Below, piece after piece: positions 1 to 5,543 of a stretch of DNA of 5,543 nucleotides. The notes under the pieces were generated by a model, which saw only the letters and a program-made list of their open reading frames with translations, did no database searches and had not been told where the DNA came from. Where the stretch lies: NCBI GenBank assembly GCA_012031455.1, contig JAAUTM010000122.1, positions 1 through 5,543 on the forward strand. The letters are read 5' to 3'. This DNA comes from Phycisphaerales bacterium (GTDB lineage Bacteria > Planctomycetota > Phycisphaerae > Phycisphaerales > Phycisphaeraceae). The translations under genes and the position numbers were made by a program. The stretch's first letter is position 1. Each line of letters starts with the position of its first letter.

Positions 1-911
1 TCGTCCGGTGCTTCGATATGCACGCACACCAAGTCATACTTTTCCAAAGCTTTCAGGGCATGCGATCCTGCGGCAGCATAATCAGTGTCGTGGTAGCTGG
101 TCTGGCCCGGCACATCCAGCCGATCCCAGCCGATGAACGCAGCGATCCCCGCCAGCAGATCCACAGCCGTAATCATCGCCCCCTTCTTCCCAAAGCGTGA
201 TTCAAAACTGGGCATCACCGGTTTGCGTCCCTGGCCCCATGGCCAGACATGCGTGGCTGGCAACTCCCCCATCTCCCGGCGTGTGTGGTTGATTTCATGA
301 CCCCGGAAAAACACTTCGCTCTCAGCGATCATGCGCTGCAACAATTCCGCATGAGGCCCGCCCACCGGCAGGTGCTTACGCATTGGATCACCCGGCACGT
401 CATGCGGCGGTGTCGTTTTCAACTCCGACCAGTCACGCCCGACCTGCCCATTTCGCCCAGATGCATCCACCATGATGTTGCGGTAACTCACCCCCGGATA
501 CAGCAGCATCCCGGGCATATCAATGCGTTTGGCAAAATCCTCCAGCAGCCTGCGTCCCTCATCACTGCTGATGTGGCCAGCCGAGTGATCCTGCATGTTG
601 CCGTCTATCACCGTTACCAGATTGACACGGAAAATCCAATCCTCCGGGGTTAGTTCCAAGCCCATGGCTGCTGCTTCCAATGGCGCGCGACCTTTGTGGT
701 ACTTCCGGGGGTCGTACCCAAGCAGACACATCGAACACACATCCGAACCACAGGCCATCCCCGCCGGGGTGGTGATTAGCGTCCCCTGTCGGCCCATTTG
801 GCTGATGCGGTCGGTGTGGGGTTTACGGGCGGCTTCAAAGGGCGTTTTACCCTCTAATTCTTCCAGGGGGTGGTCTGCGGCACCGTCGGCAATGAGAATG
901 ACATATTTCAT
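1..911 (-). CDS. apgM: ApgM-type 2,3-bisphosphoglycerate-independent phosphoglycerate mutase, N-terminal 303 residues (C-terminus beyond window)
   Basis: Probable cytoplasmic enzyme interconverting 3- and 2-phosphoglycerate in glycolysis and gluconeogenesis; a member of the alkaline phosphatase superfamily. Reading leftward from the ATG at 911 the frame is open to the window edge. The protein starts MKYVILIADG, where D9 is the expected metal ligand. PAGMACGSDV at 49-58 carries the candidate phospho-acceptor serine S56, followed by LLGYDP at 63-68. TPPHDVPG at 167-174 is the conserved His-Asp block, and FGKKGAMITAVDLLAGI at 240-256 is also typical of the family. The sequence stops after HIEAPD (298-303), just where the next metal-binding motif (family DEAGH) should follow. 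Family members are about 400 residues, so roughly 100 are missing because of the window edge. There is no internal frameshift, unlike the plus-strand genes. Some bacterial homologues are annotated as proposed homoserine kinases, so the substrate is less certain than the family. No clear Shine-Dalgarno sequence precedes the start. Confidence 0.9.
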   Translation of the reverse strand, partial: MKYVILIADGAADHPLEELEGKTPFEAARKPHTDRISQMGRQGTLITTPAGMACGSDVCSMCLLGYDPRKYHKGRAPLEAAAMGLELTPEDWIFRVNLVTVIDGNMQDHSAGHISSDEGRRLLEDFAKRIDMPGMLLYPGVSYRNIMVDASGRNGQVGRDWSELKTTPPHDVPGDPMRKHLPVGGPHAELLQRMIAESEVFFRGHEINHTRREMGELPATHVWPWGQGRKPVMPSFESRFGKKGAMITAVDLLAGIAAFIGWDRLDVPGQTSYHDTDYAAAGSHALKALEKYDLVCVHIEAPD

Positions 912-919
912 GGTGGCAT

Positions 920-925
920 ATTGTA
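920..925 (-). promoter_or_regulatory. Possible -10 box of the phosphoglycerate mutase gene
   Basis: On the minus strand this reads TACAAT, close to the bacterial -10 consensus. It ends 8 bases before the ATG, so transcription would begin at or within a few bases of the start codon. That would give a leaderless or near-leaderless mRNA and fits the lack of a Shine-Dalgarno sequence. No convincing -35 box lies 16-18 bases upstream, so this is a weak call. Confidence 0.25.
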
Positions 926-928
926 CGA

Positions 929-969
929 TGAACAGGTTGTTTTCGGCGATGTAGAATCAAGCCTGTTCA
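929..969. repeat. 8-bp inverted repeat in the divergent intergenic region, operator-like
   Basis: TGAACAGG at 929-936 is matched perfectly by its reverse complement CCTGTTCA at 962-969, with 25 bases between them. The half-site centres are 33 bp apart, about three helical turns, so a dimeric or looping regulator could contact both on one DNA face. It lies between two divergently transcribed genes, where shared operators are common. It is not followed by a T-run, so it does not look like a terminator. A chance match is possible in a 136-base spacer. Confidence 0.35.
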
Positions 970-1035
970 CTGGCATCAAGGCCTGATGTTTCGTATGCTC
1001 GCAGATATTCCTGAGCCATTAATCAACGACACGCC

Positions 1036-1039
1036 GGAG
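1036..1039 (+). promoter_or_regulatory. Shine-Dalgarno sequence for the large secreted protein
   Basis: GGAG sits 8 bases before the ATG at 1048, an ideal spacing. Together with the signal peptide that begins just after that ATG, it fixes the start of the large gene. Confidence 0.7.
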
Positions 1040-1047
1040 TTCCACCC

Positions 1048-1149
1048 ATGTCCGATACCAAACGGCAATCTTCCGCAGTATCCAAACCCGTGCTTGCAAG
1101 CGGACTGATCGTGGCAGGCGGCTTGTTCGTGCAGTTACCGCTTTCTGCA
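1048..1149 (+). other. Sec-type signal peptide of the large protein
   Basis: Residues 1-34: a basic n-region with K5, R6 and K13, a hydrophobic core VLASGLIVAGGLFVQLPL at 15-32, and a likely signal peptidase I site after LSA (A34), before QTTDTAAPP. There is no cysteine at the site, so it is not a lipoprotein. It implies export to the periplasm or cell surface. Confidence 0.75.
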
Positions 1150-1873
1150 CAGACCACCGATACCGCTGCGCCCCCCACAACTTCAATCGCTGCGGAACCC
1201 GTCAAGCAGACTTTACGCCCAGCTCAAATTGATCTGGCGGTGGAGGAATTGCTATCGCTCAATGCATTGCTGGTTGATCGCATTGAAGACCCGGTGTGGG
1301 ATCTGCAGGCTGAATCTGGCAAACAATACCTGGCTATCCCGGTCATTCTCCCGGTGAGTGACCAGCCATTGGAACTGGATGCAAATCTCTTGCGCCTGCG
1401 TGGCGGGAGGTTCGTGGCCTGGCGCATTCCCGTTGACCAGGCCGATGGCGGCCAATCCCGTGTGGATGATTCAGCCGTCCCGTCATATGGCTCAGGGGAC
1501 TTTACGGCTGGTCCGGATTTGGGCCAAGGCCTGCGTGCCATAGCTCCGACGGAGGAAGCCACATCTTTCACCCTGCCCCCCGGCGTCAGCCTCACTCTTG
1601 AGCAACCGCGACTCACACGCCAAATCACCATCGAACCACAAGGCGTGTTGCGTTATCAGCTGGACCGCTTCATCCCCACCGCCATGGTGCGTGAATCCGA
1701 CAATCTCTACGCCCTGAAAATTAAGCCCGACCTGCTTACCAAAAAGGAACCGCTGCGTCCGCGATTTGATCCGCCCCCTACGGGTGAGACCGCGCAGTCC
1801 CGTGCCGAACGTATCCGCAACCAGTCGCAGACACAGCAGCAATATTCACAGCAACTAAGCATCTTCAACGAAA
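1048..1873 (+). CDS. Large protein, frame segment 1 (residues 1-275): signal peptide and N-terminal domain
   Basis: Genuine coding part of the frame opening at 1048. That frame runs on to a TAG at 1951-1953, but beyond about 1873 it is out of register. After the signal peptide comes a low-complexity TTDTAAPPTTS stretch, then a domain with alternating hydrophobic strands such as QYLAIPVILPV and GRFVAWRIPV, and LEQPRLTRQITIEPQGVLRY. This looks like a beta-type fold, but no family could be named. The segment ends in a glutamine-rich, probably helical stretch (RIRNQSQTQQQYSQQLSIFNE). Dropping one A of the 1871-1873 run joins IFNE to LAKVVFAAPQ in the next segment without a break in character. Confidence 0.65.
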
Positions 1874-4616
1874 CTCGCCAAAGTCGTATTCGCTGCCCCG
1901 CAAAAACTGGAATCGCCGCGGCCCCGTCTGGTCTGGGCCATTTTCGAATTTAGCCCAGCCGTGGTCCGTGAACTGCAGTTCGATGGCCCGCCGCCCCTGC
2001 CCTGGCGCATCGGCCTGGCTCAATACGATTCCCTTCGTGCCCTGTCTGCCGCACGAATCGACAACCAAGGCCCATCGCGAGATATCGGCACCCAGCTTTA
2101 TGCCCTGGTGCAAATGGTCGCAGCCGATTCGCATCCCCTGAACCTGCGCTTGGCAGCCAAGGCCATGTCTGGTCCCAAACTGCTGACCCTGGCTAAATCC
2201 GGCGACGATGTTTATAACGTCAGCCGGGCTATTCTCGATGGCAAAGACCCTGCAGCCCGTGCCCAGATCATCAGCGATCTTGTCAGCATCAGCCCAGCCA
2301 CACCAGCCACGCTTGATCTATTGAAAGTTGCCGCCCGCAATGCCGATCCCGGAACCCAGTTGCTGGCCTTGCGCGGACTTGCTCAATCCGGCAATACCGA
2401 TCCTGAAGTCATCAACCTCCTTACCGAAACTGCCAATCGACTGATCGTTGATGCCAACGCCCCGGACCCGGTCACCGTGCTTGCGGAAATTTTCGCCGCC
2501 GCCCGCGCCGGTTCCCCTGAAAACCGGGCAAATCCAGAATCCTTTTATCCTTTCGATTTGAATACAGCCCCTTCGACTACCAACACTCCTGAATCCACCA
2601 ATATCAACAAATTGCTCGCTCAACAGGTACAGCTCAAGTTCACCGATCCCCTCCGCCGTGATATGGTCATCGCCGCGCTGCTGGCCACTTCCAATACCGA
2701 ACCCCTGGCAGCCCACTGGATCAATACCCAGCTTTTATCAGGGGCCGATCCATCACTGGCCCAGCGCACACTTGAACTGCTCGCCAATGCCAAACTGGTT
2801 CCACTACCCGAAACGGTGGGGCGAACAGTCAAACTCCAGTTGCCTCATTATGCCCTGACCCTTGATGAACTCTTCGGCCAGGTCCCGCAGCCTCCGTCAG
2901 ACTCAAGCACACCTAAACCCAAGCCTTATGCCACCCCACCTCAGCAGCCGTTTCAGATACAGCTTGCTGAACCCTTCATCATCACCCAAGGCTCACACAA
3001 CTACTTCAAATTGCTTAGTTCCCCAAATCCCCCTGCACCCCATTCGTGAACTCGCATGGAAGGCACTTGCTTCCATCAGTTTCCCCGCCAGCGAATCCAG
3101 TCCTTCCAACCCGTCAACTGGCCAACAACCATCCGCAACCCCCACAATATACGTCAGTCCCTTTGTCGCTTTCACCGACATTGCCATTGCTGAAAACAGC
3201 CTGTCCCCCATGGTGCTGGATTTCTTGACACGTCAACCGAATCTCCCTGCCGCCAGCGCTGCTCTGATTCGGCTGACCGGCAAGCATCAGGACAAGCTCA
3301 GCGATCAGGTGATGCGCCAACTACTCGGCTCCAATCGACCGCTCGATCAGGCACTCACCGGCATGACCATTGAGGATTGCCTTCGCTTTGTCCGCCGCAG
3401 TACGACCTGCATCTGCCTCCCACTCCCACCATCGGCTCAATAGCCACACCCATTGCATCTGCTCCACAGCAGCCTGCACCTGCGCAATCTCCTAATCCAA
3501 CCCTCGCCGCTACACCCCCAGTACCCGCCCCAACGTCCGCAACTGTGCAACCCGGCACACCTGCCGCGGCTCCCCTGCCACCGGCCTCATTACACCCACT
3601 GCCGCACCTGCTCTGCCGCCCACGCGTGCTCCCCTTGTCGTCGGCCTGTTACGGGATCGGCAGAAAGTCTCCGCTCTCGCCGCCTGGTTCATGAAGGAAG
3701 TTGCCCTCGGCCGTCTACCCAAACCTGCCGCCTGGGCTCAGGCCTTTGGCGGTGAGCAAGCCCTGTTACAAAATGTTTACTCCAACGACGATGAACTCGC
3801 CCTGGCCAGTGTCGCCGGCCTGCTGGCCACTGTTCAAGGCCCTGAAGAATTGGCCAAAGCCTGGTCCGATCAGGTCCGCGGACAACCCAATCGTTCCCCC
3901 GAGTTTGCCGCTGGTTTGTGGACCAAACTTAAACAGGAAGTATTCGTCCTTCGACTAAAAACCGCAGCTGGCCCCTACCGCCTGTCCCTACGCATCTATC
4001 CCACTGAAGCTGCCGTCATCGGCAGCAGCGTCATCGGTTCCCCCGCCCCCGGATCTACCCCCGGGTTTAACACCGGATATGCCCCCGGTTATACACCGGG
4101 ATCGAACCCCGAATTTGACCCTGGTTTCAACCCTGAAGAAATGGGATTTGATCCCTCCAATGCACCACGTGGAGATTTTGCATCCGGTTCCCAAGGCCCC
4201 GTACTTCCTGCGCCACCCGGCAAACCGGCACTTGATGAACCTCTGGGCATACTCGTCCTTCAGGCTGATGGGAAAAAGTCACTTTCGCCAGTCAGCCCAT
4301 CAACGTCACTGTCCCTGATACGCACATCATGCTGCGTTTGGACAAGCCCACGGAACTTAAAAATCTGCCCAACCCCAAAGTGGCGGAGATCGCCTGGGAC
4401 AAGCTCACCCAACCCATCGAACTCTGGCCGCAGGCCGATGGTTCTTGGCTGGCACGATTCCAGCTCGCCGATAGCCGCATCGCTGAACTGCTGATGAAGC
4501 CGTTGCCTCCGGGCGAACTGCCGCCTCCAGCCACTCAGCCCATCCCTGCCAAACCTGCCGCTGTTGCTCCTGCTGCTCCCGTATCACCCCCCCCTACCCC
4601 CGGCGCGAAAAAGTAA
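1048..4616 (+). CDS. Large secreted protein of about 1189 residues with alpha-solenoid-like and Pro-rich regions; reading frame broken by five single-base shifts
   Basis: I do not recognise a named family. Coding passes through frames 1, 2, 3, 2, 1 and 3 (numbered by codon start position modulo 3, with 0 as frame 3). The shifts are: an extra base near the AAA at 1871-1873; an extra base in 3008-3033 (AAA, CCCC or CCCCC); a missing base in 3376-3400; a missing base near the CCCC at 3572-3575; a missing base in the AAAAA at 4273-4277. Correcting them (net +1 base) gives exactly 1190 codons including TAA. Reconstructed order: signal peptide 1-34; probable beta-type region to about 245; Q-rich helix 248-275; domain and helical repeats about 276-620; helical region 662-776; Pro/Ala linker about 785-860; helical domain about 860-985; tetrapeptide repeats 1000-1031; small domain about 1065-1155; Pro-rich tail to 1189. 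Five shifts make indel errors or pseudogenisation far likelier than programmed frameshifting. It lies 5 bases upstream of the GH10-like gene. Confidence 0.75.
1874..3033 (+). CDS. Large protein, frame segment 2 (residues about 276-661): alpha-solenoid-like central region
   Basis: A gene caller would start this piece at the GTG at 1961, but sensible coding already begins at about 1874 (LAKVVFAAPQKLESPRPRLV), so 1961 is internal and not a real start. After a mixed region containing PPPLPWRIGLAQYDSLRALS, the sequence becomes a series of paired amphipathic helices. Examples are TPATLDLLKVAARNADP, GTQLLALRGLAQSGNTDPEV, RRDMVIAALLATSNTEPLAA and PSLAQRTLELLANAKLVP. The LLxLRGLAxSG pattern resembles HEAT-type repeats, which usually serve as protein-binding scaffolds; this is inference from pattern only. 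The frame stops at a TGA at 3047-3049 after an out-of-register tail. Confidence 0.65.
3033..3379 (+). CDS. Large protein, frame segment 3 (residues about 662-777): second helical region
   Basis: Continuation in the third frame, beginning at LHPIRELAWKALASISFPA and including VSPFVAFTDIAIAENSLSP, LDFLTRQPNLPAASAALIRL and DQVMRQLLGSNRPLDQALTG. The pattern of short leucine-rich helices continues that of the preceding segment. The same frame is open upstream to before 2862, but that stretch is a shadow of segment 2. It runs on to a TAG at 3441-3443 as out-of-register sequence. The exit shift lies between about 3376 and 3400. One placement, an extra T in GATTG, gives MTIEDLPSLCPPQYDL, but the exact site cannot be decided by eye. 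Confidence 0.6.
3380..3576 (+). CDS. Large protein, frame segment 4 (residues about 778-843): Pro/Ala-rich linker
   Basis: This frame encodes a low-complexity stretch rich in Pro, Ala, Thr and Ser (LPPTPTIGSIATPIASAPQQ, PAPAQSPNPTLAATPPVPAP, TSATVQPGTPAAAP). Such sequences are extended interdomain linkers in secreted proteins. Because all frames of C-rich DNA give low-complexity peptides, the frame choice here is less certain than elsewhere. It rests on continuity of Pro/Ala character and on joining cleanly to the next segment if one C is missing from the CCCC at 3572-3575 (APPATGLITPTAAPALPPT). Confidence 0.5.
3577..4277 (+). CDS. Large protein, frame segment 5 (residues about 844-1077): third helical domain and tetrapeptide repeats
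   Basis: Coding begins well upstream of the ATG at 3691, with TGLITPTAAPALPPTRAPL then VVGLLRDRQKVSALAAWFMK. The 3691 start is therefore internal. A compact helical domain follows (PAAWAQAFGGEQALLQNVYS, LALASVAGLLATVQGPEELA, SPEFAAGLWTKLKQEVFVLR), then a short strand-like stretch (YRLSLRIYPTEAAVI), then a Gly/Pro/aromatic repeat and another Pro-rich spacer. The segment ends at LGILVLQADGKK, where an A5 run breaks the frame. The same frame runs on to a TGA at 4492-4494 out of register. Confidence 0.65.
4045..4140 (+). repeat. Eight tandem 12-base units encoding an X-P-G-(S/F/Y) tetrapeptide
   Basis: In frame, the units read APGS, TPGF, NTGY, APGY, TPGS, NPEF, DPGF and NPEE: a small or polar residue, usually Pro, Gly or Glu, then Ser, Phe or Tyr. 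At DNA level the units share a CC(C/G)GG core but have diverged at third positions. The periodicity is therefore held at protein level and is not a recent slippage array. It lies between a helical domain and the C-terminal domain and is probably a flexible or beta-turn-rich spacer. Confidence 0.7.
4278..4616 (+). CDS. Large protein, frame segment 6 (residues 1078-1189): C-terminal domain and Pro-rich tail
   Basis: Coding resumes at VTFASQPINVTVPDTHIMLR. The ATG at 4329 is internal. With the end of segment 5 (LGILVLQADGKK) it makes a small domain of alternating strands and one helix, including PKVAEIAWDKLTQPIELWPQ and GSWLARFQLADSRIAELLMK. A tail rich in Pro and Ala follows, ending SPPPTPGAKK and TAA at 4614-4616. 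The tail contains a C8 run, so its last residues and the stop itself depend on that run being called correctly. Confidence 0.65.
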   Translation, partial: VTFASQPINVTVPDTHIMLRLDKPTELKNLPNPKVAEIAWDKLTQPIELWPQADGSWLARFQLADSRIAELLMKPLPPGELPPPATQPIPAKPAAVAPAAPVSPPPTPGAKK

Positions 4617-4619
4617 GAG
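4617..4619 (+). promoter_or_regulatory. Weak ribosome site at the large-gene/GH10 junction
   Basis: GAG directly follows the TAA of the large gene and stands only two bases before the ATG at 4622, too close for a good Shine-Dalgarno sequence. Initiation probably depends on ribosomes terminating at the upstream stop, which would tie expression of the hydrolase to that of the large protein. Confidence 0.3.
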
Positions 4620-4621
4620 CC

Positions 4622-4714
4622 ATGAGTAAAACCCCAGATTCACTCAAAGAACTCGCCAATCAAGCTGGGGTGTATTTTGGATATGCCCTGCGCAGTCCGG
4701 AATTCCCTGACCCC
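4622..4714 (+). CDS. GH10-like gene, frame segment 1 (residues 1-31)
   Basis: The true N-terminus, MSKTPDSLKELANQAGVYFG followed by YALRSPEFPDP. As sequenced, this frame ends after 58 codons at the TAG at 4796-4798, so length filters would discard it. The next frame would then be given a false TTG start at 4677. The join PDP|RYMEIVLRD restores the first barrel helix expected in GH10. Confidence 0.7.
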
Positions 4715-5543
4715 GCGATACATGGAAATCGTCCTGCGCGATTCCAATGCGGTCGGTTCCGAATGGGAAATGGTGACCCGGCATATTCGCACAGATAGCG
4801 GAGACTTTAACTGGGCGGGTGCGGATAAACTGGTGGACTTTGCTACTAAGTATAATTTCCCATTTTTTGGTCATGATTTTCTACATAATGACATTCCCCC
4901 TTTCATGACCGCCATCACCGACCGGTCAAAACTGATTGATATACTTCAGGAACATATTCATACAGTCGCCACCCGGTATCGCGGACGTGTACCCTATTGG
5001 CACATTGGTACCGAACTGTTCACCCCTGAGGGGATGAGGGACACGCATTGGCATCAGATCATCGGTCCGGAATATCTGGATCTTGCCCTCAAGTTCGCTC
5101 ATGAAGCGGATCCAGATGCGCTGATCATGCTCAACGAAGCCCGAATGGATGAACTTTCACCCTATTCCGACCGGGTCTATCACCACGTGGCTTCAATGCT
5201 AGATCGTGGCGTGCCGCTTCAGGGCATGGGCTTTCATGCCTTTCGGGAAGCTACCTGGGGAGCTGATGATTCGAACATACAAAGCATGAAGAAAAACTGG
5301 CAACGCTTTGCGGATTTGGGCTTGAAAATATTCATCACGGAAATGGGAATGTATATCAGCGATATTTCACAGTACGACATCCAGGCCCGTGCCTATAAAA
5401 ACGTGATTCGCGCAGCTCTGGAAATGCGCCCATATTTCAAGGGATTTATCATTTTTGGACTGGCGGATCATCCGGCATTGGACCGTGTGGCGCTACAAGA
5501 AAGAAACCCGGCCACTGCTGTTTGACAGTGAATATCAACCCAA
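4622..5543 (+). CDS. Divergent GH10-like (beta-xylanase family) glycoside hydrolase, two single-base frameshifts, 3' end beyond window
   Basis: Removing one C from 4711-4714 and one G from 5474-5475 gives 306 continuous codons from the ATG at 4622 to the window edge. GH10 enzymes are retaining (beta/alpha)8-barrel hydrolases of clan GH-A, mostly acting on xylan. Visible landmarks: LKELANQAGVYFGYAL (8-23) at the barrel start; GSEWEM (45-50) at the family TPENEMKW position; GHDFLHNDIPPF (83-94) for GHxLxWHxQxPxW; YWHIGTE (125-131) with candidate acid/base E131; IFITEMGM (236-243) with candidate nucleophile E240; GLADHPHW (279-286); and RPLLFDSEYQP (296-306), the usual C-terminal block. Several substrate-binding positions deviate, so the substrate may not be xylan. 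No signal peptide is visible. The start is 5 bases after the upstream stop, with only a weak GAG as ribosome site, which suggests translational coupling. Confidence 0.8.
4715..5475 (+). CDS. GH10-like gene, frame segment 2 (residues about 32-284): barrel core with both catalytic glutamates
   Basis: Most of the barrel, from RYMEIVLRDSNAVGSEWEMV to FKGFIIFGLADHP, in one uninterrupted frame. It carries both candidate catalytic residues, E131 and E240. The frame continues out of register to the TGA at 5523-5525, giving a false C-terminus ALDRVALQERNPATAV. The stretch upstream of about 4715 in this frame, back to the TTG at 4677, is a shadow of segment 1. Confidence 0.75.
5476..5543 (+). CDS. GH10-like gene, frame segment 3 (residues about 285-306): C-terminal block, open at window edge
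   Basis: In this frame the last 68 bases read HWTVWRYKKETRPLLFDSEY QP, matching the W...PLLFD..YxPKPAY ending typical of GH10. It is too short to be called alone. Its match to the family is the main reason to place a shift at the GG of 5474-5475 and not accept the TGA at 5523. Only a few residues of the domain should lie beyond the window. Confidence 0.75.

Noticed and set aside
249..954. Plus-strand open frames opposite the mutase gene (249-653 and 595-954)
   Set aside because: They lie antisense to a clearly recognisable ApgM-type coding sequence and show no domain character of their own.
1224..2716. Minus-strand open frames such as 1224-1631, 1492-1842 and 2318-2716
   Set aside because: Their peptides are compositionally odd and unrecognisable, and they overlap plus-strand frames with consistent domain-like sequence; they are antisense shadows.
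3355..3722. Minus-strand Gly/Ala/Val-rich frames opposite the Pro-rich linker
   Set aside because: The complement of C-rich linker DNA naturally encodes Gly/Ala-rich peptides. No start context or family match supports them.
1871..4277. Programmed ribosomal frameshifting as explanation for the split large gene
   Set aside because: Five separate shifts in both directions within one gene, without recurring slippery heptamers or evident downstream structures, is not a known pattern. Indels are far simpler.
4677..5525. GH10-like protein read as a complete 282-residue protein from a TTG at 4677 to the TGA at 5523
   Set aside because: Its first residues replace the family N-terminus found in the ATG-4622 frame, and its end misses the PLLFDSEYQP block found in the adjacent frame. 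Both ends are frameshift artefacts.
1..5543. CRISPR arrays, tRNA or rRNA genes, insertion sequences, integration sites
   Set aside because: I saw no regularly spaced direct repeats, no tRNA or rRNA-like segments, no transposase coding and no terminal inverted repeats. The only tandem repeat is the coding tetrapeptide array.

Overview
The window holds one short divergent intergenic region and three genes: a minus-strand phosphoglycerate mutase of the ApgM type cut by the left edge, a very large secreted protein on the plus strand, and a GH10-like glycoside hydrolase immediately downstream, cut by the right edge. Base composition is moderately GC-rich. The ApgM-type mutase, a large Pro/Ala-rich secreted alpha-helical protein and a GH10-like enzyme together would fit a Planctomycetota (perhaps Phycisphaerae) or related PVC-group bacterium. 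That assignment is an inference from gene content, because no marker gene is present.

Layout. 1-911 (minus): first 303 codons of an ApgM-type enzyme, uninterrupted. 912-1047: divergent spacer with an 8-bp inverted repeat and the Shine-Dalgarno sequence of the rightward gene. 1048-4616 (plus): one gene of about 1189 codons that is split over all three frames by five single-base shifts. Its product begins with a Sec signal peptide, followed by a probable beta-type domain, an alpha-solenoid-like region, a Pro/Ala linker, another helical domain, a tetrapeptide repeat, a small C-terminal domain and a Pro-rich tail. 4622-5543 (plus): GH10-like domain in three frames, separated by two more single-base shifts. 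Undoing them gives 306 continuous codons with the acid/base and nucleophile glutamates in place and a typical GH10 C-terminal block.

The main message is that the plus-strand half carries seven apparent single-base indels, most of them placeable in short homopolymers. Reading each open frame as its own gene would give six or more spurious proteins. Uncorrected sequencing or assembly indels are the simplest explanation. Real decay of the locus is the alternative.

The large protein and the GH10-like enzyme are 5 bases apart and probably co-expressed. The large protein has a signal peptide and the enzyme does not. A C8 run near the junction means that one missing base there would fuse them into a single secreted polypeptide. 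This possible scaffold-plus-hydrolase arrangement is the most interesting biological question here. ApgM belongs to central carbon metabolism and has no evident functional link to the other two.
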